The notes: generated from the sequence alone by a model not told the origin. Shown: positions 44,475 through 53,258, counted from the first letter of the stretch. The stretch: DNA of 64,000 nt from Flavobacterium sp. 1 (GCF_002797935.1 NZ_PGER01000001.1:4340001-4404000); one strand, 5' to 3'. Numbers and translations: made by a program.

Positions 44475-45557
44475 ATGTCCGAACCGTTTCCACATAGAAA
44501 AATTATACACATCGACATGGATGCTTTCTATGCTTCGGTGGAGCAAATGGACAATCCCGAACTGCGCGGAAAACCCATTGCAGTTGGCGGTGCCGAAAAT
44601 CGGGGAGTGGTTTCGGCAGCCAGTTATGAAGCCCGAAAATTTGGAGTCCGTTCTGCGATAAGCGGTGTTTTGGCCAAAAAAAACTGTCCTGAGCTTATTT
44701 TTGTCCGCCCGCGTTTTGATCGATACAAAGAAATCTCAAAAAAAATCCACAAAATATTCCGTGATTATACCGATTTGGTAGAGCCTTTATCCTTAGATGA
44801 AGCCTATCTGGATGTTACCAAAAACAAGAAAGGTAATCCCAGTGCCAGTTTATTGGCACAGGAAATAAGGGCTAGAATTTTTAATGAAGTTGGGTTAACG
44901 GCTTCGGCGGGAATTTCGGTCAATAAATTTGTGGCCAAAATTGCAAGTGATTACAATAAGCCAAACGGTCAAAAAACGGTTAATCCAGATGAAGTTATTG
45001 CTTTCTTAGAACAATTGCCCATTCAAAAATTTTATGGGGTGGGAAAAGTCACTGCCGAAAAAATGTTTCAGCTCGGTATATTTACCGGTATGGATTTGAA
45101 ATTGAAATCGGTTGAATTTTTAGAAAAACATTTTGGCAAGTCGGGTGGTTTCTATTATAATGTTGTTCGTGGCATTCACAACAGCGAAGTAAAGTCCAAC
45201 CGGATTACTAAATCAGTTGCTGCCGAACATACTTTTGACATCAATCTTTCTTCCGAAATATTTATGATCGAAAAACTCGAAAAAATAGCGCAGGAATTGG
45301 AACGCCGTTTAAAAAAACACCAAATTTCGGGTAAAACCATTACACTGAAAATAAAGTACAGTGATTTTACACAACAAACCCGCAGTAAAACCATGCCTTA
45401 TTTTATTGCCGATAAATCATTAATTTTTGAAACAGCAAAAGAATTATTATACCAAGAAAGAATGAAAGATTCGGTGCGGCTATTAGGAATTTCATTAAGC
45501 AACTTGAATACAGAAATCAAGAAAACAATTGTGGTACAGCTCAAATTTGATTTTTGA
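44475..45557 (+). CDS. dinB: DNA polymerase IV (Y family)
   Basis: This 360-aa translesion polymerase has the catalytic carboxylates in 'IHIDMDAFYASVEQMDNPEL' (about 12-31) and 'LSLDEAYLDVTKNK' (about 100-113, S-x-D-E). 'GRPVAVGG'-type sequence appears as 'GKPIAVGGAENRGVVSAASY', and the thumb HhH as 'LPIQKFYGVGKVTAEKMFQL'. The little-finger domain follows with 'RITKSVAAEHTF'. The terminal beta-clamp peptide is not obvious ('IVVQLKFDF'). Whether it responds to SOS cannot be judged; no clear LexA box is seen upstream. Confidence 0.97.
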   Translation: MSEPFPHRKIIHIDMDAFYASVEQMDNPELRGKPIAVGGAENRGVVSAASYEARKFGVRSAISGVLAKKNCPELIFVRPRFDRYKEISKKIHKIFRDYTDLVEPLSLDEAYLDVTKNKKGNPSASLLAQEIRARIFNEVGLTASAGISVNKFVAKIASDYNKPNGQKTVNPDEVIAFLEQLPIQKFYGVGKVTAEKMFQLGIFTGMDLKLKSVEFLEKHFGKSGGFYYNVVRGIHNSEVKSNRITKSVAAEHTFDINLSSEIFMIEKLEKIAQELERRLKKHQISGKTITLKIKYSDFTQQTRSKTMPYFIADKSLIFETAKELLYQERMKDSVRLLGISLSNLNTEIKKTIVVQLKFDF

Positions 45558-45682
45558 TTTTTTTTGAGTTACTGAGAGACTAAGTTGCTAAGAAGCTAAG
45601 TTTTTTCTTGATTGTGTTTATTTAGGGGCTTAAATTATGAAAAACTTAAACACCTAATATTTGTAGAATTTTTGAAACTGTT

Positions 45683-46621
45683 TTATTGTTGCTGCTGTTC
45701 AATATGGTTTATTTGCTCATTTATTTCTTGTGGCATTTCTTCCAGTTGAACATCATTCATCTCTTCATAATGACGGCCATCTTCATATCCTATAGAAACA
45801 CTAACGGATAGTGTTTGTCTTGCCAGTCCCTTGAAAGTTCCTTTAATTAAAGTACAATCATAAAAATTTCGGCCAACAGATAGTTTCACGTGGTTGTCCA
45901 TGGTCCAAATATTATTTGTTGGATCCAGTCCCTGCCAGCCTTGCGTTGGAGAATAAATTTCGACCCAGGCATGAGTGGCTCCTTCGCCTCTGAGCCCGCT
46001 TTCGTTAGGGCAGATGTAACCGCTTACATATCTGGAAGGAATACCGGCAGTTCTTAAAAACTGCAGTAAGACATGCGCAAAATCTTGGCAGACACCTTTT
46101 TTTAAGACCAAAATTTCATCAATTGTGGTGGCTATATTGGTGATTCCTTTGGTGTAGGTAAAATTGTTAAATATATAAGCATTGCATAATTGAGCAATGG
46201 TAATAATTGAGTTATTGGCTATATTAAAGGTTTTCAAAACAGCATCAATATCTTGTTGTTTTGTGATTGTTTCGGGATAGCTAAGTCTTAATAGCGTGAT
46301 GTCATTATTTTTTTCTTCTTGTAACTCTTTTGCGGTAACATCTTCAAATTCGGGGATTTTTAACGAATGACTCACTCGAACCGTCATTCGAGATTCGATT
46401 GTCATTTCATTATGCGCTTCCAGATTATTGAAATTCGCTACACGATTTCCGTAATAATCCCGAAAATATTCTATTTCGGGATCATGCGAAATTAAGAGTT
46501 GGTGGTCAAGAACTTCTTGATCCTTAAAGTGATGAGGGAACAAGCGGATTTCGTTTATACTTTCTTTTATGGGCCAGGTGTATTGGTATTTAGTGATATG
46601 TATTATTTTAAATATTGCCAT
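45683..46621 (-). CDS. Transglutaminase-like cysteine peptidase family protein
   Basis: This 312-aa protein has an N-terminal beta domain (bact_transglu_N type: 'KIIHITKYQYTWPIKESINE', 'RDYYGNRVANFN') followed by the transglutaminase core with the triad visible as Cys178 ('KKGVCQDFAHVLLQF'), His217 ('GATHAWVEIYS') and Asp233 ('GWQGLDPTNN'). It is the last gene of the ATP-grasp/alpha-E cluster, 5 bp after alpha-E. In this conserved cluster it is thought to act as a peptidase or amide-forming enzyme; the substrate is unknown. Confidence 0.94.
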   Translation of the reverse strand: MAIFKIIHITKYQYTWPIKESINEIRLFPHHFKDQEVLDHQLLISHDPEIEYFRDYYGNRVANFNNLEAHNEMTIESRMTVRVSHSLKIPEFEDVTAKELQEEKNNDITLLRLSYPETITKQQDIDAVLKTFNIANNSIITIAQLCNAYIFNNFTYTKGITNIATTIDEILVLKKGVCQDFAHVLLQFLRTAGIPSRYVSGYICPNESGLRGEGATHAWVEIYSPTQGWQGLDPTNNIWTMDNHVKLSVGRNFYDCTLIKGTFKGLARQTLSVSVSIGYEDGRHYEEMNDVQLEEMPQEINEQINHIEQQQQ

Positions 46622-46626
46622 AAGAT

Positions 46627-47580
46627 CTAAGTGTAGGAGAAAAATAATTTTGAAAAATCGACAGAAAATTGGTTAAGCTGTGTTTTTGTAGTTTCTAAAA
46701 CCTCTTCTAATTGTTTGTTTGTCATGTGGTGGTAATCCGTATAGGCTATGTAGCTTTTTAATCTTCCAAATTGATTGTATAATGTTCGGGCTTCACTTAA
46801 TTCATTGTCTTTTACAAGGCAATCTAAATATTTATTTATTAAGTCTAAAGTAAAGATTACGGAATGCGCAAAATCTTCATTAAAAATAACATGTTCAACG
46901 ATTTTTCTATTATGCTTAATATTGCTGTAACTTTTGAGATACAATTCATAACCAGATAAGGAAAGCAAGAGCCTTTTCCAGTACATAACATCTTCGTTTC
47001 CGTCCAAATCGTAATTAATCGGAATATAATAGGCCTGTGTCATTGATATTGTCTGCAGGCATCGTTCTATTAGTTTGCCGATACTCGAAAAACTCCAGCC
47101 AAGTCCTCTTGGCATAGTAACATGCAAAATACCATTATAAAGCAGTAGTTCTTTATTGAGTTTGTTTACAACCTTTAGAGCATCGGAGCTTTCCAGTTTT
47201 CTGGGAAGTTCAGGCGAATTCATATAGTGGTAGAGCGAATTGATATGTTCCCAAAGTTCTTTGGTAATTTTATCTTGTGATCCTCTGGCATTTTCACGTG
47301 CTTTTACAACCAGATTTTTAACCGAATTATGATTTTGACTGTCGCAAATGATATATTTTAAAACAAAGGCGGTGTCGTTTTGCTTTTCTTCTATTTGATC
47401 GTATGTCAAATTAGTGTAATAGTTCAATAATGGCTTGTATCCTTGGCAATCATCGGTTTCTTTATCAAATGACAGAATATAGCTTGTGCTAAGAGTTAGT
47501 AACATCCCGTCTGTTCTTTCCATATATCTGTTGAGCCAGAACATCCCGTCTGCAACTCGGCTTAGCATGTTTGCTTTCAT
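46627..47580 (-). CDS. Alpha-E domain-containing protein
   Basis: The chosen start is ATG at 47580 (MKANMLSRVADGMFWLNRYM), matching the alpha-E family N-terminus; ATG at 47613 is also in frame. This 317-aa all-helical protein has 'MLSRVADGMFWLNRYMERTD', 'ARENARGSQDKITKELWEHI' and 'RGLGWSFSSIGKLIERCLQT', all typical of alpha-E. These proteins occur almost always with a circularly permuted ATP-grasp and a transglutaminase, as here; no catalytic role has been assigned to them. It lies 5 bp before the transglutaminase gene. Confidence 0.93.
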   Translation of the reverse strand: MKANMLSRVADGMFWLNRYMERTDGMLLTLSTSYILSFDKETDDCQGYKPLLNYYTNLTYDQIEEKQNDTAFVLKYIICDSQNHNSVKNLVVKARENARGSQDKITKELWEHINSLYHYMNSPELPRKLESSDALKVVNKLNKELLLYNGILHVTMPRGLGWSFSSIGKLIERCLQTISMTQAYYIPINYDLDGNEDVMYWKRLLLSLSGYELYLKSYSNIKHNRKIVEHVIFNEDFAHSVIFTLDLINKYLDCLVKDNELSEARTLYNQFGRLKSYIAYTDYHHMTNKQLEEVLETTKTQLNQFSVDFSKLFFSYT

Positions 47581-47641
47581 TTGAATCGATTTTTGAAATT
47601 GAGATAATAGCATTTGATTTTAAGAAATCGCATGATTGTAT

Positions 47642-47684
47642 TTTCTTCTGATGCAGGTATCCAAATGGAATGCATCAGAAGAAA
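47642..47684. repeat. 14-bp perfect inverted repeat upstream of alpha-E
   Basis: TTTCTTCTGATGCA (47642-47655) and TGCATCAGAAGAAA (47671-47684) around a 15-bp loop, in the 96-bp gap between the 63-aa ORF and alpha-E. There is no T run on the minus strand, so it is not a classical terminator. It may be a processing or attenuation structure within the operon. Confidence 0.65.
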
Positions 47685-47709
47685 TTAAAGGTTATACCAA
47701 TTCTTTTTT

Positions 47710-47901
47710 CTAGCATTTGTAAATAATAGGTTCGACTATTGTTTCGAAAATAGATTCTATAATTGGAGCTTGAGAGTCCATTTTAATTGCTATTTCTTTT
47801 TTCGTTGAATGATTTGAAACGATTAAAGCTTCTGTGTTGAGTAAAAACATCCCGTTTGTAACTCGACTTGTCATAATTGTTTTCATAGATGCAAAATTCA
47901 T
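47710..47901 (-). CDS. Small ORF (63 aa) with alpha-E-like N-terminus
   Basis: The N-terminal part (MKTIMTSRVTNGMFLLN from the ATG at 47886) matches the alpha-E start (MKANMLSRVADGMFWLN) in 11 of 17 residues. The underlying 51 bp differ at only about 11 positions. After that the sequence is unrelated: 'NHSTKKEIAIKMDSQAPIIE', then 'SIFETIVEPIIYKC' with a C-terminal cysteine. It may be a chimeric small protein formed by partial duplication of the downstream gene, or a non-functional remnant. It sits between the 120-aa ORF and alpha-E on the same strand. Confidence 0.5.
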   Translation of the reverse strand: MNFASMKTIMTSRVTNGMFLLNTEALIVSNHSTKKEIAIKMDSQAPIIESIFETIVEPIIYKC

Positions 47902-47969
47902 TGGTTATTGATTATGTTGGAATATTGTCTTTGTTTATTGTTTTTTTAAGGCAATTTCATGGATATGGT

Positions 47970-48332
47970 TTAAAAATTTAAAAAGTTGAATTTGATTTTC
48001 TTTACAAATTGAATGATTTTATTTTCCGATGTCGTGTTTGTAGTTATTTCTAATTTGGGTACAGTCAGCGTTTCAGTAAATTTTATTTTTGCCTTTTTTA
48101 TTTTTTTTGCTTTTTTTTTACTTGGTTTTATCTCGATATTTATTCCGTCGAAAGGATCTGCAAGCGGATCAAAAATTATATTTTGCGATAGTGTTACACT
48201 TGATGTTTCATCATTAGGAACAGCTTTAAATTCTTTAGGTTCAGAATGGTTTAAATGTTCTAAAACCATTTCTGGCAAAAAAGCAAATTTTGTGCTTCCG
48301 TTTTTTTCGGGGTTTGTTCTATTCTTTTCCAT
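47970..48332 (-). CDS. Hypothetical protein in the ATP-grasp cluster, 120 aa
   Basis: I do not recognise this protein. It begins 29 bp after the ATP-grasp gene. The sequence is hydrophilic with no signal peptide or membrane segment: 'MEKNRTNPEKNGSTKFAFLP', a middle acidic part ('NIIFDPLADPFDGINIEIKP') and a Lys-rich stretch ('SKKKAKKIKKAKIKFTET'), ending 'KKIKFNFLNF'. Composition suggests a disordered, basic protein. Given its place between a peptide-ligase-type ATP-grasp and alpha-E/transglutaminase genes, a substrate or scaffold role is conceivable but not shown. Confidence 0.6.
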   Translation of the reverse strand: MEKNRTNPEKNGSTKFAFLPEMVLEHLNHSEPKEFKAVPNDETSSVTLSQNIIFDPLADPFDGINIEIKPSKKKAKKIKKAKIKFTETLTVPKLEITTNTTSENKIIQFVKKIKFNFLNF

Positions 48333-48361
48333 TTTGATTCATTTTAAAAATTAAAGCGAAA

Positions 48362-49798
48362 TTACTTTATGATCCAAGTGTCTTTACTTCCTCCTCCTTG
48401 AGAAGAGTTTACGACCAATGAACCTTCGGTTAGTGCGACTCGAGTAAGACCTCCAGGCACAATTTCTACTCCATTGGGTCCGCATAAAGCATAAGGTCTT
48501 AGATCTACATGGCGTAATTTCAATTGGCCATCGATTAAACAAGGGACTGTGCTAAGCTGAATAATTGGTTGTGCTATAAAATTTCTAGGGTTGGCCAGTA
48601 TGGCTGTTTTCCCGTTTTCAAGTTCTTCTTGGGTTGCTTTGTTTCCCATTATCATTCCGTATCCGCCACTACCATTGGTCTCTTTGATTACCATGTTTTC
48701 CATGTCGGCAAATACTAGTTCTCTTTCTTCTGGATTTTCCATTTGGTATGTTGGAACATTTTTAAGTATAGGTTCTTCGTTAAGGTAATATTTTATCATA
48801 TCCGGAACATAAGCATAGACTGCTTTGTCATCGGCAACGCCATTTCCTACTGCGTTTACTAGAGCCACATTCCCGTGACGATAGGCGCTAATTAGTCCTG
48901 GAACACCCAGTGTGCTTTCTGGTTTAAAAACCAATGGATCAAGATAATCATCGTCCAGACGTCTGTAAATAACATCCACTTGCTGTAATCCTGAAGTGGT
49001 TTTCATATAGACTTTATTGTTGTTAACCACTAAATCTCTTCCTTCTACAAGCGGAATTCCCATTTGTCTTGCCAGAAAAGTATGCTCATAGTATGCCGAA
49101 TTATAAACACCAGGCGTAAGCAGAACCACATTGGGCTTAGATACATTTCGGGGTGAAAGCGAAATCAATATGTTGTGAAATATATTTGGATAGTTCCCTA
49201 CGGTATTTACTTTATTGGTGGCAAGCATATCCGGAAAAATACGTTTTGTGATTTCACGGTTTTCCAGCATATAGCTCACGCCGCTTGGGCATCTTAGATT
49301 GTCTTCCAGAACATAGAATTCTCCTTTAGCACCGCGTATTAAGTCGATTCCAGCAATATGCACATGTATATTATGCGGTACTTTTATTCCGTGAACTTCC
49401 TGTATATAGTGAGGGCATGAGGCTACCAATGAAGTGGGGATAATGCCGTCTTTTATAATGTGCTGTCCATTATATACATCCTCCAAAAATAAATTCAGCG
49501 CTTTTAACCGTTGTTTAATACCGGTTTCTACTTCGCTCCATTCTGCTTTAGTAATAATCCTGGGAATGATGTCAAAAGGAAAGATTCGTTCTATCCCCTG
49601 ATTGTTATCGCTGTAAACAGTAAAGGTTATTCCCTGATTCATGAATAAATCCGAAGCTTGCAGTTGTTTGTCATTTAGGCTTTCAGGAGTTAAGCTTTGT
49701 AAGGTGTTCAGCACTTGAGCATAGGAATTTCTTACTCCTTCATTAGAGAACATTTCATCCCAACCTTTTGGGTTTAATTGTGGTGTCAGTTTAATCAT
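48362..49798 (-). CDS. Circularly permuted ATP-grasp protein
   Basis: This 478-aa member of the circularly permuted ATP-grasp type 2 family includes 'NQGITFTVYSDNNQGIERIF' and 'PFDIIPRIITKAEWSEVETG' near residues 55-95, 'AGIDLIRGAKGEFYVLEDNL' with 'RCPSGVSYMLENRE' (about 150-183), 'VIYRRLDDDYLDPLVF' and the ATP-binding 'VIKETNGSGGYGMIMGN' (about 385-401), ending 'SQGGGSKDTWIIK'. These enzymes are predicted to ligate peptide or amino-acid carboxylates; the product here is unknown. It is the first gene of the minus-strand cluster that continues through alpha-E and the transglutaminase. Confidence 0.94.
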   Translation of the reverse strand: MIKLTPQLNPKGWDEMFSNEGVRNSYAQVLNTLQSLTPESLNDKQLQASDLFMNQGITFTVYSDNNQGIERIFPFDIIPRIITKAEWSEVETGIKQRLKALNLFLEDVYNGQHIIKDGIIPTSLVASCPHYIQEVHGIKVPHNIHVHIAGIDLIRGAKGEFYVLEDNLRCPSGVSYMLENREITKRIFPDMLATNKVNTVGNYPNIFHNILISLSPRNVSKPNVVLLTPGVYNSAYYEHTFLARQMGIPLVEGRDLVVNNNKVYMKTTSGLQQVDVIYRRLDDDYLDPLVFKPESTLGVPGLISAYRHGNVALVNAVGNGVADDKAVYAYVPDMIKYYLNEEPILKNVPTYQMENPEERELVFADMENMVIKETNGSGGYGMIMGNKATQEELENGKTAILANPRNFIAQPIIQLSTVPCLIDGQLKLRHVDLRPYALCGPNGVEIVPGGLTRVALTEGSLVVNSSQGGGSKDTWIIK

Positions 49799-50060
49799 GT
49801 TTCCCTAGTATTAAATAATCAACAATTTTGTGTAATAGGGTGTTTTTGATTGCTATTAATGCTAAGTTATTAAATTATTATCAGTAAAAACAATATTTTG
49901 ATGATTATTTTTTAATTTATGCGATTTTGTTTTTTAACGTATCTTTTTTTAATGATTTTAAACTTTTTGAATGCATTTTTTTTTGATTTCGTATTGGCTA
50001 AATTACTAATAGTCTAAGATTGAGTTCTATTTGGATAAAGGCTGTAGAGTTTTGAGCAAA

Positions 50061-50090
50061 AAAAAGACCATCATTGCTGATAGTCTTTTT
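50061..50090 (-). terminator. Terminator on the minus strand
   Basis: On the minus strand: AAAAAGACTATCA-GCAA-TGATGGTCTTTTTTTT, one mismatch in the stem, with a T run. It closes the gene remnant at 50092-50460. The 260 bp from here to the ATP-grasp gene hold nothing I recognise. Confidence 0.75.
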
Positions 50091-50091
50091 A

Positions 50092-50460
50092 TTAAGCTTC
50101 GTGTCTGTCTTTTTCCTCACATAATAGCGCATAAAAACCTCTAGCGCCCAAATCCCTGATTACATCGCTTATAACAGCCACCTCAATCCCAAACATTTTA
50201 TGGGAAGTAGCCTTGTGACCATGCTCGTTTTGTCCCAATAGATTCTTGTCGGCATATCAGGTTCATTTTTGGAAGTGTAATCAAATAGCGATGATTTTTA
50301 CATATCATCCCATTTTTTATTAAAGAAACTCAGATGTTCAACTTTCACTTTTTTAAGTTCAATCCCTGTTTTTTTCCACTAATCCATGTGAGATGTGTCA
50401 ATGAACCATCATACAGCTTCATAGCAATATTAGGATGCAGTCTAAATTTTCGTGAGCTTT
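50092..50460 (-). pseudogene. Degraded coding remnant, multiple frameshifts
   Basis: Coding-like pieces alternate between frames on the minus strand: 'KFRLHPNIAMKLYDGSLTHL' in one frame, 'VKVEHLSFFNKKWDDM' in the next, then 'GHKATSHKMFGIEVAVISDV' and 'IRDLGARGFYALLCEEKDRH', ending at a TAA just before a terminator. No single frame spans it. I cannot name the parent gene. The retained terminator supports a once-functional gene. Confidence 0.5.
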
Positions 50461-50461
50461 T

Positions 50462-50745
50462 TTATTCTTTAAATAGGAGAACCTTATAATATTTTTCATT
50501 GTCTGTTTCTACCAACCAAATTCCTTCATTGGAAAAAATGGTTTGAAAATAAATTCTATCACTTTTTTGTGGAATATTTTTTAAATACGCTAAAAGTTTT
50601 GGATCTAAATCTATGTCAACAAATGAAAGAGGAGCAAATACTTTTCTTAGCAATTTTTTACTTTCATTTGTATTACTTATAAAAACATTTGTTTTTTCAA
50701 AACCAGTATTTATAATGGTTTGTCTCCTTTGGTGGTTGAGAAAGT
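50462..50745 (-). pseudogene. C-terminal fragment of an unknown gene
   Basis: An open frame continues upstream of the first in-frame TTG at 50653 without a good start codon: '...TIINTGFEKTNVFISNTNES', then 'KKLLRKVFAPLSFVDIDLDP', 'KLLAYLKNIPQKSDRIYFQT' and 'NEGIWLVETDNEKYYKVLLF', ending K-E-stop at 50462. This reads like the end of a longer protein whose front is missing. It lies between the remnant at 50092 and the permease gene. Confidence 0.45.
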
Positions 50746-50807
50746 GAATGAATTAATAGTTGAGAATTCTAAATGGTATTGCTTCATTTTTTTTAAATCA
50801 AAAAAAC

Positions 50808-52007
50808 TTAATCCAACAACTTCTTACTCACTCTACTGCTTGCAATCAGCGAAGCAATAAAACCAAGCGTAATAATAGTTGTCATAACTATTATTACATT
50901 TTCAAAAGTAAAAACCACTGGATAAGCCAGCGTAGCGGTTATCATAATTAATTGATATTGCTGCTGTAACAACACTACTACAACACCTAATAATAGCCCA
51001 ATAATTCCGCCAAAAACACTCAACAAAGTACCCTGAAGCAGAAATATATTGCGTAAATCTTTAATGTCAGTCCCGAGATTAAAAAGTGTTTTTAGGTTTC
51101 CTTTTTTATCCAAAATCATCATGATTAGCGCCCCAATCAAATTAAAAAGAGCCACAACAATTACCAGCGTAAATATCAAATACACTGCTATATTCTCGGT
51201 ATTCAGCATTTTATACAAAGACTCATTAAGTTGTTCCTTATTTTTTACTGTAATTTTATTTTTGAAAAGCGACTGCAGTTTTTGAATTACCACACTTTCA
51301 TCGGCATCTTTCTTTAATTTGATTTCAAGATGCGAAATCTGATTGGTCTTGTACTCCATTAATTCCTGTGCCAAACCTAAATCGGCAAACACATATTTAG
51401 AATCCAAATCTTCACTAATAGCATAAATACCAACCGGAAAAACATCAGTTTTATTAAAAGCCTGTTCAGGATTTTCAATTGCTCCTTTACCTGGTTTTGG
51501 AACAAAAACCTCAAAAGCATTATTATAGTCCAGCAAACCCATCGAGAACTTTTGAGCAATACCATAGCCCACCACCACTTGATAAGTATCAGATTTCAGC
51601 CATTGCCCATTATATAATTTTTTATTAAAATCGCTAACGGTATTAAAAGTAGAATCAACACCTTTCAGATAAGTAACCTCTTGTTTACCATTAAAAGTAA
51701 AGAGCACTCTTTCTTCAATAACTTTAGAATAGGAAGCAACACCTTCAATTGCCCCAATCTCTTTTTCCTGTTTTGGTACAATAAAAAAAGATTTTCCAAG
51801 TGTACTGCTCACTTTAAGATCAGGGTCAATATCACTAGTAAAAGAAAGACTAAATTCCTTTAGTCCCGTAAAAACCGAGAGTACCACAAACAGCGCCATT
51901 GCTCCCACAATAACTCCCATACTTGCAATACCATTAATAATATTGATAGCATTATTTTTACTTTTGCTAAAAATATATCGTTTGGCTATGTAAAGAGGAA
52001 AATTCAA
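50808..52007 (-). CDS. ABC transporter permease of the LolC/LolE (FtsX-like) type
   Basis: This 399-aa inner-membrane permease has one N-terminal TM ('IINGIASMGVIVGAMALFVV', about 23-42), a periplasmic domain of about 210 residues ('SDIDPDLKVSSTLGKSFFIV') and three C-terminal TMs ('LIFTLVIVVALFNLIGALIM', 'LLSVFGGIIGLLLGVVVVLL' and 'FENVIIVMTTIITLGFIASL'). The 'KSKNNAINIINGIA' start is typical of LolC/E and lipoprotein-releasing permeases. No ATPase gene is next to it. It begins 3 bp after rbfA, as is common in Bacteroidota. Confidence 0.93.
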   Translation of the reverse strand: MNFPLYIAKRYIFSKSKNNAINIINGIASMGVIVGAMALFVVLSVFTGLKEFSLSFTSDIDPDLKVSSTLGKSFFIVPKQEKEIGAIEGVASYSKVIEERVLFTFNGKQEVTYLKGVDSTFNTVSDFNKKLYNGQWLKSDTYQVVVGYGIAQKFSMGLLDYNNAFEVFVPKPGKGAIENPEQAFNKTDVFPVGIYAISEDLDSKYVFADLGLAQELMEYKTNQISHLEIKLKKDADESVVIQKLQSLFKNKITVKNKEQLNESLYKMLNTENIAVYLIFTLVIVVALFNLIGALIMMILDKKGNLKTLFNLGTDIKDLRNIFLLQGTLLSVFGGIIGLLLGVVVVLLQQQYQLIMITATLAYPVVFTFENVIIVMTTIITLGFIASLIASSRVSKKLLD

Positions 52008-52010
52008 ATT

Positions 52011-52403
52011 TTATTGAAATCTGCGTTTGTCCAACAAATCTCTATTCTCAATCGGATTTTCTTGATTTTTCAAGGCATTATCAATCTTCTCGATATAATC
52101 CAAAGAATCATCAATAAAGAAAACCAAATTTGGCACTTTACGTAATTGCAAACGCACTCTCTGCGATAAATCGTGTTTAATTAAAGTCGAATTAGCCTTA
52201 ATCCCCACCAACGTTTCCGCTGCTTTTTCTTGAGGAAAAATACTTAAATGCACCGTGGCCACAGACAAATCTGTAGTAACCACAACTTTGGATACTGAAA
52301 TTATCAAATTAGTAATTCCGTTTTTTCTCACTTCACCCTGCAGAATATCAACCAAATCTTTTTGGATAACCCCGCCTATTTTTTTCTGTCTATTTGTTTC
52401 CAT
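52011..52403 (-). CDS. rbfA: Ribosome-binding factor A
   Basis: This 130-aa KH-like protein is needed for 30S maturation and 16S 5'-end processing. Landmarks are 'ETNRQKKIGGVIQKDLVDIL', 'VVVTTDLSVATVHLSIFPQE' (beta strands of the KH core) and 'RLQLRKVPNLVFFIDDSLDY' (about 90-110, R-x-x-P-x-L-x-F). Length is normal. It is the first gene of a two-gene minus-strand operon with the permease. Confidence 0.97.
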   Translation of the reverse strand: METNRQKKIGGVIQKDLVDILQGEVRKNGITNLIISVSKVVVTTDLSVATVHLSIFPQEKAAETLVGIKANSTLIKHDLSQRVRLQLRKVPNLVFFIDDSLDYIEKIDNALKNQENPIENRDLLDKRRFQ

Positions 52404-52496
52404 AGTGCAAAAATACTATTTTTTTGAGAGACCAACCCACAAAGTCATAAACTCATAAAGTTTTTTATATTTGTTTTATGCTTTAGAAGCAGAATT

Positions 52497-52604
52497 AGGA
52501 GCGAAAGATTAGGCTTTTTAAGGAGACAAAGTTCCTGCTGTCATTCCAATCTTTTTATTTTTGAAAAAAAATAAAAAGGATTTTCCCTTCCATCAGGGCT
52601 AGAG
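52497..52604 (+). repeat. Hairpin repeat, family 2, copy B
   Basis: TTAGGAGCGAAAGATTAGGC, TTTTTAAGGAGACAAAG, TTCCTGCTGTCATTCCAATC, a TTTTTATTTTT/AAAAATAAAAA stem, GGATTTTCCCTTCCATCAGG, GCTAGA. It has the same layout and orientation as copies A and C. It lies upstream of the epimerase gene. Confidence 0.8.
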
Positions 52605-52656
52605 AGAAACAATGGTTCTTATTTGGAATTATTTATAAAAAAACAAACATCAAACA

Positions 52657-53058
52657 ATGAAAAAAATAGAACACATAGGCATCGCCGTCAAAAATCTTGA
52701 AAAATCCAATTTGTTATTCGAAAAACTCTTTGGCGTCCCCGCTTACAAACAAGAAGAAGTCGCCAGCGAAAGCGTAAAAACTTCCTTCTTCATGAATGGC
52801 TCCAATAAAATAGAACTCCTCGAAGCAACCAATCCAGAAAGCCCAATCGCCAAGTTTCTTGAAAAAAAAGGAGAAGGCATCCATCACATCGCTTTTGATG
52901 TAGAAGACATCCTTTCAGAAATCGAACGCCTCAAAGCAGAAGGTTTCATCGTCCTAAATGAAACTCCAAAAAAAGGCGCAGACAATAAATTAGTCGCCTT
53001 TTTGCACCCAAAAAGCACAAATGGCGTTTTAATTGAATTATGTCAGGAAATAAAATAA
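52657..53058 (+). CDS. mce: Methylmalonyl-CoA epimerase
   Basis: This 133-aa VOC-fold enzyme exchanges the (R) and (S) forms of methylmalonyl-CoA for propionate metabolism. Key segments are 'KKIEHIGIAVKNLEKSNLLF' (metal His), 'GVPAYKQEEVASESVKTSFF', 'GSNKIELLEATNPESPIAKF' (metal Glu), 'KKGEGIHHIAFDVEDILSEI' (His) and 'NGVLIELCQEIK' (Glu). All four metal ligands of the family are in place. It stands alone between the repeat and the tRNA gene. Confidence 0.95.
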   Translation: MKKIEHIGIAVKNLEKSNLLFEKLFGVPAYKQEEVASESVKTSFFMNGSNKIELLEATNPESPIAKFLEKKGEGIHHIAFDVEDILSEIERLKAEGFIVLNETPKKGADNKLVAFLHPKSTNGVLIELCQEIK

Positions 53059-53184
53059 AAATTAGTGAATTCATAATCAGTTCTTTCAAAACAGATTCTT
53101 CATATTAGCCAAATTATTCAAAAATCTACCCAAAAAATACTTGCGGTAATAAAATAATTGTAGTAATATTGCGAACTCTTAACC

Positions 53185-53258
53185 GGTCCTATAGCTCAGC
53201 TGGTTAGAGCACCTGACTCATAATCAGGTGGTCCCTGGTTCGAGCCCAGGTGGGACCA
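53185..53258 (+). tRNA. tRNA with CAU anticodon (Met, or Ile with lysidine)
   Basis: This 74-nt cloverleaf has acceptor stem GGTCCTA/TGGGACC (one wobble pair), D arm AGCTCAGCTGGTTAGAGC, anticodon stem CCTGA/TCAGG with loop CTCATAA (anticodon CAT), T arm CCTGG-TTCGAGC-CCAGG and discriminator A. CCA is not encoded. By sequence alone elongator Met and tRNA-Ile2 cannot be told apart with certainty. Its 3' part, from position 53217, is duplicated at 54394. Confidence 0.95.
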
